The notes under the pieces are model-generated. The model did not search any database and had not been told where the DNA came from. It saw only the letters and a list, made by a program, of their open reading frames with translations. A stretch of 64,000 nucleotides of DNA from Prochlorococcus marinus str. MIT 0912. GTDB lineage: Bacteria > Cyanobacteriota > Cyanobacteriia > PCC-6307 > Cyanobiaceae. Positions 28,916 to 38,983 of this stretch are shown here, piece after piece (the first letter of the stretch is position 1; each line of letters opens with the position of its first letter). The stretch lies in contig NZ_CP114783.1 in assembly GCF_027359595.1 (NCBI RefSeq), positions 1 through 64,000 on the forward strand, written 5' to 3'. Made by a program: the position numbers and the translations under genes.

Positions 28916-29517
28916 TTGGATACAAACAATAGACCAATTTTTCTTGTTCATGGTTTGTGGAACAATCCTAAATTATTTGAAAAATTAATTAAAAAAATAA
29001 AAAAGATGACTATCAATTGTACAGACCACATTTACCACACAAATATGGAAAAACATCTATTAGGCATTTAGCTCATGATCTTGATTCTAAGATTGAGGAA
29101 TTAGTGGGTTCTGAAATCGAAATTGATATTGTTGGTTTTTCTATGGGTGGATTAATTAGTAGGTTTTGGATGCAAAATTATGATGGTTTTTTAAGAACTA
29201 AACGTTTTTTTAGTATTGGTAGTCCTCATTTTGGTACTTTCACAGCTCAAATGATCCCTTCATTTTTGATGCCAGGTATTGCAGAGATGAAAAGAGGAAG
29301 TAGTTTACTATCTCAATTAAACAATGATTTGACTTCTCTAGAAAAGGTTGAATGCACTAGCTTTTTTACAAAATGGGATTTGATGTCATTCCCAGGGTGG
29401 CAAGCAAAACTTCCTATTGGTGATTCCTATCACTTACCTGTGTTGACACATAAAGAATTGATAACAAATTCTAATTCCCTAGACATCTTAGCCAAAAAGA
29501 TTTTCAATAGTAGCTAG
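28916..29517 (+). pseudogene. Alpha/beta-hydrolase (triacylglycerol lipase-like), split by a frameshift
   Basis: The reading frame from TTG 28916, one base after the folB stop, encodes PIFLVHGLWNNPKLFEKL, the start of a lipase with the oxyanion-hole HG. It loses the family sequence after a region of A7-T-A6 (28991-29004). The rest continues in another frame: DDYQLYRPHLPHKYGK, then the nucleophile elbow VGFSMGGLIS and a C-terminal region ending near 29517. Adding one A in the A-rich tract would join both parts into about 200 residues, a plausible full length. An open frame starting at TTG 29017 would give only the C-terminal 166 residues without the oxyanion strand. The gene converges on prlC with a four-base overlap. 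Confidence 0.82.
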
Positions 29518-31625
29518 TTAAGACCGCTATGTCTAATTAAAGCTTCAGTAGAGGGAAGTCTTCCTCTGAATTGTTTGAAAACCTTATTGGGTGAACGACT
29601 ACCACCAAGACTAAGAATTGAATCGCGATATTTTTTACCAATCTTTCGGACTTGGTCCTGATTAGAAAGGCCTGCCTCTTCAAATGCGGCAAAGGCATCA
29701 GAGCTAAGTACCTCAGCCCATTTATAAGAGTAGTATCCAGCAGCATAGCCACCAGCAAAAATATGACTGAAGGCACAGAGAAATTGATCTTCTGGAATAG
29801 GATCCATCACTGTTGTATTTTTTGCGATTTCTCGTCGCAATTCATCTGGGGAAATTCCTAAATCTTCATTCCATTGACTATGGAGTTTTAGATCAGTAAG
29901 AGCAAAATGTATTTGTCTTAAAGTCGAAAGCCCAGAATTAAATGTTCTGCTTAGCCTCAATTTATTAATTTCCGATTCTGGTAGTGGTTCTTTCGTCTTC
30001 CAATGTATTGCTATTTCAGAAATTGTTTGATCTTCTAAGCACCAATTTTCCATAAATTGGCTTGCTAATTCGACAGCATCCCATTCAACGTTATTAATAC
30101 CGGCTGCTTGAGGGTAATTTACAGTTGTCAACATATGTTGTAGTCCATGACCAAATTCATGGAAGAGAGTTTCTACTTCTTCGAAACTCATTAAACTTGG
30201 CTTGTCTGCAATAGGAGGCGTTTGATTGCAGACTAAATAGGCTACTGGGAGAACAATATCATCTTTCGTTTTTTGATTTCGGCACAAACATTCATCCATC
30301 CAGGCACCTCCTCTTTTTGTCGCAGGACGACTGAAGGGATCTAGATAGAAAGATGCAATTTTCTGGCCATCTAAATTCTTAACATTGAAGAAACGGACAT
30401 CTTCATGCCACAAAGGAGCTGTATTACTTGCTTCTTCAATGTCAATTTCAAAAAGTCTTTTGCATAAATTGAATAGACCATTAAGAACTTGATTTAAAGG
30501 AAACCATGGTCTGAGTTTCTCCTGGTCAAGGTCGAATTTCTCTTTGCGTAGAACTTCAGCCCAAAAACTTACATCCCATGGAGATAGCTCAAAATCTTCG
30601 TTTTCCCCATTTCTTTTGGCACACTCACGAAGATGAACAACTTCTTTTTTAGCATGAGGCATTGCTGCTAATCGTAATTCTTCGAGTAACATATCAACAG
30701 CTTTTTCATTATCTGCCATCTTTGTGGCCAAGCTAATTTCACACCAGTTTTTATATCCCAATAGTTTTGCCTGTTTATTTCTGAGATCTAGAATTTCTTC
30801 AATTATTTTTTTGTTATTAATATTTCCATCGCTAGCTCTACTCACAAAGGCTCTATAAACTTTCTCTCTGACATGTCTATCTTTTGCATAAGTTTGAAAA
30901 GGAATGTACCTAGGCATATCTAAGCCAACTCTCCATGGGCCATTTGATGCTGATGGATCATTATCTTCTTCATCTTTGTCACCAGCTTCCTTTGCAGCAA
31001 GAGCTAATGTCTCAAGCGCTCTTTCAGGAAGACCCTCGACTTCTGATTTGTTTTTCAATAAAAGACTCCAATTCTTAGTCGCATCTAATACATTGTTACT
31101 GAATGTAGTTGATAATTCAGCTAATCGCTCACTGCGAGAATTAAAGAGAGCTTTTTCGTTGGCCTCTAGACCAATTCCTTTGTTTTTCATGGTTATTAGT
31201 TCTGTCTCAATTATTCTTATTTGTGTTTCATCCTTTATCTTTCCATGCTCTTTTAAATTTGAGAGCGCCTTGAAAATGACTTCGTTTTGAGCAAGCTGAT
31301 TACTAAATCTAACTATAGTAGGTTGCTGATTTGAATAAACCTCACGTAGTTCAGCGGAATTGCATACAGCATTCAGATGACTTACCACCCCCCAACTCCA
31401 CCTAAGCTTTTCACCTATTTCATAAAGCTGAGGCATTACATCTTCCCAACTCAGTGAGCTTTTTGTGTGTAATTGTTTTTCGAGCTGTTCTTCTAGTTTA
31501 TTTAATTTTTCATTTAGTTTTTTTATTAGTAAGGGTATATTTTCAGTGATCTCGTTAGGGGTGATTTCATCATAATTAGGAAGACCTTCACCTTTTAATA
31601 ATGCTGTTTGCTTAATTGAAGTCAT
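29514..31625 (-). CDS. prlC: Oligopeptidase A, peptidase family M3
   Basis: This cytosolic zinc metallopeptidase degrades short peptides and cleaved signal peptides. The 703-residue protein has a long helical N-terminal half and the M3 zinc site ETLFHEFGHGLQHML near residue 490, with the third ligand Glu in NVEWDAVELASQFMENW. The C-terminal segment FAGGYAAGYYSYKWAEVLSSDAF is a second strong family mark. Length is normal. It is 16 bases downstream of ndhD on the same strand. Confidence 0.95.
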   Translation of the reverse strand: MTSIKQTALLKGEGLPNYDEITPNEITENIPLLIKKLNEKLNKLEEQLEKQLHTKSSLSWEDVMPQLYEIGEKLRWSWGVVSHLNAVCNSAELREVYSNQQPTIVRFSNQLAQNEVIFKALSNLKEHGKIKDETQIRIIETELITMKNKGIGLEANEKALFNSRSERLAELSTTFSNNVLDATKNWSLLLKNKSEVEGLPERALETLALAAKEAGDKDEEDNDPSASNGPWRVGLDMPRYIPFQTYAKDRHVREKVYRAFVSRASDGNINNKKIIEEILDLRNKQAKLLGYKNWCEISLATKMADNEKAVDMLLEELRLAAMPHAKKEVVHLRECAKRNGENEDFELSPWDVSFWAEVLRKEKFDLDQEKLRPWFPLNQVLNGLFNLCKRLFEIDIEEASNTAPLWHEDVRFFNVKNLDGQKIASFYLDPFSRPATKRGGAWMDECLCRNQKTKDDIVLPVAYLVCNQTPPIADKPSLMSFEEVETLFHEFGHGLQHMLTTVNYPQAAGINNVEWDAVELASQFMENWCLEDQTISEIAIHWKTKEPLPESEINKLRLSRTFNSGLSTLRQIHFALTDLKLHSQWNEDLGISPDELRREIAKNTTVMDPIPEDQFLCAFSHIFAGGYAAGYYSYKWAEVLSSDAFAAFEEAGLSNQDQVRKIGKKYRDSILSLGGSRSPNKVFKQFRGRLPSTEALIRHSGLN

Positions 31626-31641
31626 TTTTTAGATTCAAAAA

Positions 31642-33216
31642 CTAACTTATTGGTACAAGGTTATTGGTAATTAATGATTGTGCGAGAGCATTTGTTGATA
31701 CCTCATATAAATCAATAGCTATTCTTGGCCAAAAACCTATTACTAATGTAGGAACTAAGAGACTTAAACCTATAGAAAGCTCTCTTGCATCCATTTCTTT
31801 TACTATGGACAAAGCTGGTATCCTAGGCCCAAAAAATACCCTTCTACACATTGAAAGAAGGTAGATAGGAGTTAAAACCAGTCCAATAGCTGCTAAAAGG
31901 ATTGTTATTGCTCTAAATAAAGAAGTGAATCCTTCTTGACTAGTTATTCCTAGAAAAACTGTGATTTCACTTATAAACCCACTCATTCCTGGTAAGGCTA
32001 GTGAAGCTAGCGAACTGGCCAAGAAGAATGCAAAAGTAATTGGCAAAGCTTTTGCTAGACCTCCCATATTGGGGATTGAAAGAGTATTGGTTCTTTCATA
32101 AAAACTTCCAGTAACAAAAAACATTGCGGCAGCAATCAGTCCATGGCTAATCATTTGTAGCATCGCTCCACTGATTCCAAGAGCATTAATTGCACCAATC
32201 CCTACAAGAACAAAACCCATATGACTTACTGAACTGCAAGCTATGCGTCTTTTTACATTATCTTGAGCAAAAGCATTTAGAGCACCATAAATAATATTTA
32301 CTATCCCAATGATAATCAGCGCTGGAGCAAGTATTAAATGAGTATCCGGTAAAATTTGGACGTTAAATCTTATGAGAGCGTAACCTCCCATTTTTAATAA
32401 AACACCAGCTAATAACATCGAAACTGGTGCATTTGCCTCCCCATGAGCATCTGGCAGCCAGGTATGAAGTGGAAAGATAGGGAGCTTGACTCCAAAACCA
32501 ATTAAAAAACCTAAATAACAAAATATCCCAAAATTACCAGTAAAAGATTTGGCTGCTATTTCACTTAAATTAAAGGTAAATTGATCTCCAGAAAGAGCTA
32601 AAGCAAGCCCACTAATTAATATTAAAAGGGAAGCTAGCGCTGTATAAAGGATGAATTTTGTTGCAGCATATAGTTTTCTTTTCCCTCCCCAAATAGCAAT
32701 CAATAGATAGACAGGAACAAGTTCAAGTTCCCAAGCTAAGAAAAATAGTAAAAAATCTTGTGATAGGAAAACTAAAGCTTGGGCTGAAGCTTGAATGAGT
32801 AACAAAGCAAAGTAAAGCCTTGTTTTTTGTTTTATTTTCCAACTTGCAGCTGCGGACAAAAATGTTATTAGCCCGCTTAGAACTACTAGCGGTGCAGATA
32901 TTCCATCAACTCCTAATGACCATTCGAGTCCTATTGAAGGAAGCCACTGAAGTCTTTCAATCAACTGCAGACTTTCGCTGCTGGGGTCAAACAAATTGGC
33001 AAAAGCCAATATGATTATTAGAAAATCAGCTAATAAAATAACTAAGGCAATATTTCTTGGCAGATTAGAATTTTTACTCTCTTGCGTTGGGAGGAAAGGC
33101 ATTATCAATGCTCCCACTATGGGTAGGAGCACAATGAGTGAAAGCCATGGAAATACTGTTTGAGAATCAATACTCATAGGCAGATTGGCATCCATGATTT
33201 GGGGCAAGTCAGCCAT
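31642..33216 (-). CDS. ndhD: NAD(P)H-quinone oxidoreductase chain 4 (NdhD)
   Basis: NdhD is one of the large proton-pumping membrane subunits of NDH-1. The 524-residue protein has about 14 membrane spans and the family motifs [31 protein letters not shown] (conserved Glu and Lys of the proton path), [24 protein letters not shown], and [15 protein letters not shown]. It resembles the NdhD1 form used in respiratory and cyclic electron flow; assignment between NdhD1 and NdhD2 is by eye only. I use ATG 33216; internal Met residues at positions 8 and 14 are possible starts. Confidence 0.94.
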   Translation of the reverse strand: MADLPQIMDANLPMSIDSQTVFPWLSLIVLLPIVGALIMPFLPTQESKNSNLPRNIALVILLADFLIIILAFANLFDPSSESLQLIERLQWLPSIGLEWSLGVDGISAPLVVLSGLITFLSAAASWKIKQKTRLYFALLLIQASAQALVFLSQDFLLFFLAWELELVPVYLLIAIWGGKRKLYAATKFILYTALASLLILISGLALALSGDQFTFNLSEIAAKSFTGNFGIFCYLGFLIGFGVKLPIFPLHTWLPDAHGEANAPVSMLLAGVLLKMGGYALIRFNVQILPDTHLILAPALIIIGIVNIIYGALNAFAQDNVKRRIACSSVSHMGFVLVGIGAINALGISGAMLQMISHGLIAAAMFFVTGSFYERTNTLSIPNMGGLAKALPITFAFFLASSLASLALPGMSGFISEITVFLGITSQEGFTSLFRAITILLAAIGLVLTPIYLLSMCRRVFFGPRIPALSIVKEMDARELSIGLSLLVPTLVIGFWPRIAIDLYEVSTNALAQSLITNNLVPIS

Positions 33217-33252
33217 AAAGCTATCAGTTTTTGTTCGTTTTCATGAGTAGAA

Positions 33253-34200
33253 CTACCCAAAGGTGTTTGAAATGCATTCGCTTCCTCTGAGTTGGAGGCT
33301 CATTAAAGGAGCACGACTTGCTACACCAGCAGCTTCCCAGGCTTTGACCATTGCGACACTGACTTCTCGGCCTTTAGTCGCTTTGCACAAGGCAAGAATG
33401 CTTGGTCCTGCTCCACTTATTGCACATCCTAAAGCTCCGGCAGCCTTTGCTGCTTCTCTTACCTCCAATCCTCCTTTAATCAATCCCCACCTATAAGGTT
33501 CATGAAGCTTGTCATGCATGCCATCTGCAATTAGATCCTCATTTCCGGTTCTTAGTCCTTGAAGAAGAAGAGTAAGCGCACCTAAATTGATTACTGCATC
33601 ATTAACTGGAATGTTTTCTGGCATGACACGCCTTGCTTCGCTTGTACTAAGGCGAATGGATGGAATTGCGACTACCGCTTTTATTGATTGATCCCAGTCA
33701 CAGCGGACTACACGCCATCTGTCGTTTGCGGTTTTAGCTGTTACGCAAAGACCCCCTATTAGCGATGGAACAACATTGTCAGGGTGACCTTCTATATCTA
33801 TTGCCAACTCCAATAATTTTTCTTTAGGCAATGGATAACCAGCAAGTGCATTAGCTCCAACCAGTCCTGCCACGATTGCTGTAGCACTGCTACCAAGCCC
33901 TCTTGCAGGAGGCACCGCTAATTTTACTCTTGCTTCAAGAGCGACTGGCTCAACACCTGCAGTTCTCCAAACTCTCTGCGCGGCTCGATAAAAAAGGTTT
34001 TCGGGGCCGCCTCTTAAATGATTGCCTTCAGTACTCTCCATTATCAATTCAAATCTTTCAGCATTACCCTCAATTCTTTTAATAGTGAACTGATTGGAAA
34101 GATCTAATGCTGCACCAAGGCAATCAAACCCTGGACCAATATTGGCTGTAGTAGAAGGAACCTCTACTACGACAGTTTGTCCTATTTTTGGCGGCCCCAT
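33253..34200 (-). CDS. thrB: Homoserine kinase
   Basis: ThrB phosphorylates homoserine for threonine synthesis. This 315-residue GHMP kinase has the early VEVPSTTANIGPGFDCLGAAL motif, the ATP-binding loop PPARGLGSSATAIVAGL (about 97-113), and the C-terminal GALGCAISGAGPSILAL motif. Length is normal. It follows glk by 11 bases on the same strand, though the two do not share a pathway. Confidence 0.96.
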   Translation of the reverse strand: MGPPKIGQTVVVEVPSTTANIGPGFDCLGAALDLSNQFTIKRIEGNAERFELIMESTEGNHLRGGPENLFYRAAQRVWRTAGVEPVALEARVKLAVPPARGLGSSATAIVAGLVGANALAGYPLPKEKLLELAIDIEGHPDNVVPSLIGGLCVTAKTANDRWRVVRCDWDQSIKAVVAIPSIRLSTSEARRVMPENIPVNDAVINLGALTLLLQGLRTGNEDLIADGMHDKLHEPYRWGLIKGGLEVREAAKAAGALGCAISGAGPSILALCKATKGREVSVAMVKAWEAAGVASRAPLMSLQLRGSECISNTFG

Positions 34201-34211
34201 GTTTTTATCCT

Positions 34212-35255
34212 TTAACTAAGTCTCCCATTTGATTCGGCACTTAAGCGTGCCCTGCAAGCTGAACTGAATAATGTCGCCTCTGGATCTTTAAGAACAATCA
34301 ATGGGATTTCCTTTAAATAAGATTGAAAGCGACCCTTATTACTAAAAGCATTAAGGAAGTTAGAAGAGTTTATTCCATCGAGGTTTTTTGCGGCTGTTCC
34401 TCCTGAAATCCATAAGCCTGAAGAGCAAAGTTCTTGTAAAGCAAGGTCTCCAGCTGCTGATCCATAAACATTTAGCCATAATTTCAAAGCTTCAGACATT
34501 AATTTGTCTCCGTTATTTGCTCTCTCCCAAACAAATGCGGGTAAATCTGTGAAAGCTGATTTGTCATTATCCATTTTTTTTAAAGTTTCCTGAAGTGGGT
34601 GGTTTTCATTTAATGGATTATCCAATTTCCATCTGGCAATCATTCCAAGGCCTGTCCCACTAACTATTCTTTCAATGGATACTCTTTGAATATTTAGCTT
34701 GTTTTTTAGCCATTTGACTAATTCCCATTCGTTTTCTGTTCTTGGGGAAAATTCCCGATGCCCCCCTTCACTTGGAAATATAAAAATGTTTTTAGGTGTA
34801 ATTAATCCTCTGGACATTCCTAAGCCAGTACCAGCTCCGATAATGGCAACTAATTTTTGATTAGTTTTGTACTCAGAATTTAATGTTCCTTGGATTACTT
34901 CATATTGGGATTTTTTGAAAAATGGTATTCCATATATTAAAACTGAGAAATCATTTATTAATTCAATATTATTTATTTTTGAAAGCTGAGATAATTTTTC
35001 TGTTGCGATATCCCATTCTAGATTTGTGATCTTAACTTTCTGGCCTTTTATTGGTCCTGCTACTCCAATACACATATATTCAGGGAGTGATATATGATCT
35101 GGTAAATGTTTAATAAAATCTTTAAATATTAAGTAAAAAGATTTCCATTCTGACGAAATATAGTACTTTTCAAATAATTTTTTTGGATAGTTCTCGTTTG
35201 AATAAACAGCTAATATTGTTTTAGTCCCTCCAAGATCTCCAGCAAGTAAATTCAT
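34212..35255 (-). CDS. glk: Glucokinase
   Basis: Glucokinase phosphorylates glucose with ATP. The 347-residue protein begins with the phosphate-binding LLAGDLGGTKTILAVY (2-17), has the catalytic Asp region ELINDFSVLIYGIP, and the second phosphate motif IGAGTGLGMSRG. A later motif PSEGGHREFSPRTENE also fits the Glk family, as does GLWISGGTAAKNLDG near the end. It lies between thrB and thrS with short gaps. In Prochlorococcus it would connect imported glucose or glycogen breakdown with the pentose phosphate and Entner-Doudoroff routes. Confidence 0.93.
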   Translation of the reverse strand: MNLLAGDLGGTKTILAVYSNENYPKKLFEKYYISSEWKSFYLIFKDFIKHLPDHISLPEYMCIGVAGPIKGQKVKITNLEWDIATEKLSQLSKINNIELINDFSVLIYGIPFFKKSQYEVIQGTLNSEYKTNQKLVAIIGAGTGLGMSRGLITPKNIFIFPSEGGHREFSPRTENEWELVKWLKNKLNIQRVSIERIVSGTGLGMIARWKLDNPLNENHPLQETLKKMDNDKSAFTDLPAFVWERANNGDKLMSEALKLWLNVYGSAAGDLALQELCSSGLWISGGTAAKNLDGINSSNFLNAFSNKGRFQSYLKEIPLIVLKDPEATLFSSACRARLSAESNGRLS

Positions 35256-35277
35256 TAGTTATTAAAATCGTTTTGAT

Positions 35278-37203
35278 TTAGGATTGATTAACTTGCATAC
35301 CTTTTTTGCTAATTGATTCGTCAATTATTAATTTAAACTTGTCTATACTCATATTTCCAAGATCTTTACCTTCTCTTGTTCTTACTGAGATTTCATTATT
35401 CTCTTCTTCCTTATCTCCAATAATTATCAAGAAAGGTATTCTTTGCATAGTATGTTCTCGTATTTTAAAACCAACTTTTTCATTTCTGATATCAATTTCA
35501 GCTCTGAACCCAAAATTAACTAATTTATCTTTAGCACTAAAACATGCTTCATTATTTCTATCAGTTATGCCCATAATCATTATTTGAACAGGTGATAACC
35601 ATGTAGGAAAATTTCCTGAATAATTCTCAATTAAAATCCCAATAAATCTTTCAAAAGAACCTAAAATAGCTCTGTGAAGCATTACAGGTGTTTGTTTTCT
35701 TCCTGTAATATCTATATAACTTGCATTGAGCCTTTGAGGCATTGAGAAATCCACTTGAATTGTTCCGCACTGCCATACTCTGTTGAGACAATCTTTTAGG
35801 GAGAATTCTATTTTTGGACCATAGAATGCACCTTCTCCAGGGAGTAGCGACCAATCTAACCCTTTTGAATCAAGTGCCTCAGATAAGGCTTTTTCTGATT
35901 TGTCCCAGATATCATCACTCCCAACCCTTTTCTCTGGTCTTGTTGAGAGCTTAATAAGAATTGAATCAAAGCCAAAGGTTTTATAAACCTCAAATACCAA
36001 ATCAATAAAATTTTGGACTTCTTCTTGGATTTGTTCATCGGTACAAAATATATGTGCATCATCTTGAACAAAATTTCTTACCCTCATTAAGCCATGAAGT
36101 GCACCAGAAGGCTCATTGCGATGACAAGAACCAAATTCAGAAAGTCTAATAGGAAGATCTCGATAGCTTTTTAAACCTTGATTGAATATTTGTATATGGC
36201 AAGGGCAATTCATAGGTTTTATTGCATATTCCCTGTTCTCTGAAGTCGTAGTAAACATATCTTCTTTAAATTTATCCCAATGGCCTGATTTCTCCCAAAG
36301 ACTCCTATCAACTACTTGAGGAGATTTAACTTCTTGATAATCATATTTTGTAATGGTTTCCCGAATAAAATCTTCTAAAATTCTATAAATAGTCCACCCT
36401 TTAGGGTGCCAAAAAACCATACCGGGTGCTTCTTCTTGCGAGTGAAAAAGTGAATACTTTTTCCCTAGCTTTCTATGATCTCTTTTCTCAGCTTCTTCAA
36501 TTCTAGTGATATATTCTTTTAATTCTTTCGAGCTTTTCCAAGCTGTTCCATATATTCTTTGTAGCATTTCATTGTTAGAGTCTCCGCGCCAATAAGCCCC
36601 GGATACTTTCATTAGCTTAAATACTCTTAGATGCCTTGTATTTGGCACATGAGGACCTCTGCACATATCAATATATTCTTGATGTTTGTATAACTTTATG
36701 ATTTCATTTTCAGGGATATTTTTAACTATGTCTAGCTTGAAAGTTTCACCTCTATTAGTAAAAACTTCCTTTGCTTTCTCTGGACTTACTATTTCAACAT
36801 CTACATTATAATCTCTGTTAACTAACTCTTTCATTCTTTTCTCAATTTTGAGAAGATCATCAGGAGTAAAGGTATCTTTATAAGAAATATCATAATAAAA
36901 ACCATCTTCAATAACTGGTCCTATTGCCATTTTTGCTTCGGGGTATAATTGCTTTACAGCATGTCCAAGAAGATGAGCGAATGAATGTCTAATAATTTCT
37001 AGTCCCTCATCATCTTTAGATGTAATAATCTGTATATGAGAATTTTGAGTTATAGGAATACAAGTATCAATTAATTCTCCATTCACTCTCCCCGCTAGCG
37101 CTGCTTTTGCTAAACCAGGACCAATTTCTGATGCTATTTGGTCAATTGTGACAGCAGAATTATATTTTTTTTCAGTTCCATCCGGTAATGTAATTATTGG
37201 CAT
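35278..37203 (-). CDS. thrS: Threonyl-tRNA synthetase
   Basis: This class II synthetase charges tRNA-Thr. The 641-residue protein has a TGS domain (about 1-62), an editing domain with [10 protein letters not shown] and the [10 protein letters not shown] motif (about 70-225), the catalytic core with motif 2 [20 protein letters not shown], the zinc ligands in KPMNCPCH, motif 3 near [15 protein letters not shown], and the C-terminal anticodon-binding domain. The length is that of a complete bacterial enzyme including the editing domain. It begins at ATG 37203, six bases after the trpS stop. Confidence 0.97.
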   Translation of the reverse strand: MPIITLPDGTEKKYNSAVTIDQIASEIGPGLAKAALAGRVNGELIDTCIPITQNSHIQIITSKDDEGLEIIRHSFAHLLGHAVKQLYPEAKMAIGPVIEDGFYYDISYKDTFTPDDLLKIEKRMKELVNRDYNVDVEIVSPEKAKEVFTNRGETFKLDIVKNIPENEIIKLYKHQEYIDMCRGPHVPNTRHLRVFKLMKVSGAYWRGDSNNEMLQRIYGTAWKSSKELKEYITRIEEAEKRDHRKLGKKYSLFHSQEEAPGMVFWHPKGWTIYRILEDFIRETITKYDYQEVKSPQVVDRSLWEKSGHWDKFKEDMFTTTSENREYAIKPMNCPCHIQIFNQGLKSYRDLPIRLSEFGSCHRNEPSGALHGLMRVRNFVQDDAHIFCTDEQIQEEVQNFIDLVFEVYKTFGFDSILIKLSTRPEKRVGSDDIWDKSEKALSEALDSKGLDWSLLPGEGAFYGPKIEFSLKDCLNRVWQCGTIQVDFSMPQRLNASYIDITGRKQTPVMLHRAILGSFERFIGILIENYSGNFPTWLSPVQIMIMGITDRNNEACFSAKDKLVNFGFRAEIDIRNEKVGFKIREHTMQRIPFLIIIGDKEEENNEISVRTREGKDLGNMSIDKFKLIIDESISKKGMQVNQS

Positions 37204-37209
37204 AATTTT

Positions 37210-38223
37210 CTACAAATTTGAATAAAATCCTAGAGCTTCTTTAACTCTATTTAATGTTAACTTAGAAACCTCCTCGGCAGTAAGTTTGCCTTTATTTAGT
37301 ATTCTTTTTAACTCTTCTGGATCATTCATTAGTTCTTTATATTTTTCTTGAATAGGTTTGAGAACGTTAATCATTGCCTCTGTAAACTCTGGTTTGAATT
37401 TACCCCAGCCCATTTCTGCGCAATACTCAGCTGCTTTTTCTCTACCTAGGCCAGAAATTATAGAATAAATTGTTAAAAGATTGTCAGCTTCAGGTCTTGC
37501 AGTATTACCGAATTCTAATCCTAATTCTGAGTCGGTTTTTGCACGTTTTATTTTTTTAGTAATGATATCTGGACTGTCTAATAAAGTAATCCTACTATTT
37601 TCGTTTGGGTCGCTTTTACTCATTTTCTTTGTTCCGTCAGTCAGGCTCATGACCTTGGAACACTCTTTCAAAATTAAGGGATTTGGAACTTTTAGTATTG
37701 GATTTTCTTTTGTTCCGAATTTTGAATTAACTCTTTGAGAAGCAATATCTCTCGCAAGCTCTAGATGCTGCTTTTGATCTTCTCCAACAGGAACCAAATC
37801 AGCGTCATAGAGAAGAATATCCGCTGCCATAAGGACTGGATAATCTAATAATCCAATAGATACATTGTCTCCTTGTTTAATTGACTTTTCCTTGAACTGA
37901 ATCATTCTCTCCATCCAGTTTAAAGGAGTTAAGCAATTTAGTATCCAGCAAAGCTCGCTATGGGCGCTTATCTGACTTTGAATGAATATTGAGCATTTAT
38001 CAGGATTCATCCCACAAGCGATATACAAAGCCGCTGTAGATAAAGAATTTTGATAAAGAGATTTTGGGTCATGCGGAGTCGTTATCGCATGAAGATCAAC
38101 AACGCAGACAAAAGTTTCGTAATTTTCTTGTAATTCAACCCAATTTCTTATTGCTCCAAGCCAATTACCAATATGAACATCTCCGGTGGGTTGAACACCA
38201 GATAAGACTCGCTTTTGATTCAC
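37210..38223 (-). CDS. trpS: Tryptophanyl-tRNA synthetase
   Basis: This class I synthetase charges tRNA-Trp. The 337-residue protein shows the HIGH-type motif GVQPTGDVHIGNWLGAI (about 9-25), the tryptophan site DYPVLMAADILLYDADLVPVGEDQ, and the KMSKS loop TKKMSKSDPN near 200. The start is GTG 38223, immediately after the TAA stop of the upstream RGG-rich protein with no spacer, so re-initiation is likely. The length is normal. Confidence 0.97.
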   Translation of the reverse strand: MNQKRVLSGVQPTGDVHIGNWLGAIRNWVELQENYETFVCVVDLHAITTPHDPKSLYQNSLSTAALYIACGMNPDKCSIFIQSQISAHSELCWILNCLTPLNWMERMIQFKEKSIKQGDNVSIGLLDYPVLMAADILLYDADLVPVGEDQKQHLELARDIASQRVNSKFGTKENPILKVPNPLILKECSKVMSLTDGTKKMSKSDPNENSRITLLDSPDIITKKIKRAKTDSELGLEFGNTARPEADNLLTIYSIISGLGREKAAEYCAEMGWGKFKPEFTEAMINVLKPIQEKYKELMNDPEELKRILNKGKLTAEEVSKLTLNRVKEALGFYSNL

Positions 38224-38748
38224 TTATCCTTGCTCGCTTGAAATTGTGGAATCATCTTCATTTGAACTTCCTTCTTTTGCTTGATCATTATCTTTTTCTT
38301 CAGGATCTTGAGCAACATTGTTTGCCTGATCAGTATCAGCGACCTCTTGTTCTTTAACTGGTTTTTCTGGTCTTGCAAAAGGGTTGGGCTTTGAGTTGAT
38401 TGAGCTGTTATTTTCACCGTTATATCTTCCCCTATTACTCCTGCCTTTTCTTTGGTCGTTGGCGGGCGCTTGAGACCTATATTCGTTGACTAAATTTTCA
38501 AGACTTCCATCTTCAAGCATTTGCGCAAGAGTTCGTACTGCGAAACCAAGCACTGCGACAGTAGAACGAAGATTGAAGGCTTCTTGTAATGATCTGGCTG
38601 CTCTCATTTCATTATCACTTAAGCGAATGCGAAAGCCTCCCTCTCTATTGTTAGGACCTCGGCCACCTCTGAAATTATTGCGACCATTTTGTCTTTGGTT
38701 TTGGAAATCGCCACCACCTGACTGATTATTGGTGTAAGAGTCACCCAT
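38224..38748 (-). CDS. RGG-rich protein with a possible ribbon-helix-helix core
   Basis: I do not recognise a named family. The 174-residue product (from ATG 38748) has three parts: an Asn/Gln/Gly-rich N-terminus with RGGRGPNNREGG (about 26-38), a folded-looking core at about 39-85 in which a strand FRIRLS is followed by two helices (DNEMRAARSLQEAFN and TVAVLGFAVRTLAQML), and an acidic, polar tail rich in Asp, Glu, Asn and Ser. The core has the strand-helix-helix layout of ribbon-helix-helix nucleic-acid-binding proteins, and the RGG region is of the RNA-binding kind; both are visual judgements. It ends directly at the trpS start codon. ATG 38754 and TTG 38772 are alternative starts. Confidence 0.75.
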   Translation of the reverse strand: MGDSYTNNQSGGGDFQNQRQNGRNNFRGGRGPNNREGGFRIRLSDNEMRAARSLQEAFNLRSTVAVLGFAVRTLAQMLEDGSLENLVNEYRSQAPANDQRKGRSNRGRYNGENNSSINSKPNPFARPEKPVKEQEVADTDQANNVAQDPEEKDNDQAKEGSSNEDDSTISSEQG

Positions 38749-38983
38749 GAACATATTTGCCAATAGGGGCAAGTGTGACGCATAGCCGGTACTTTTGCGA
38801 CAAATTTGAATATCTTGATTAGCACTTTCACATCTAATAAATCGATACCAGCGGAATAACTCGATTTTATTTAGGTATAAATTTCTTTTTTTAAAAACGT
38901 AAAACCTTCTTTCTTTGCGGTTATTAAGGGAAAGTTTGCTTTAAAATGAAAGTTAGCTAAGAAGAAACTGTAATTATTGAAAT

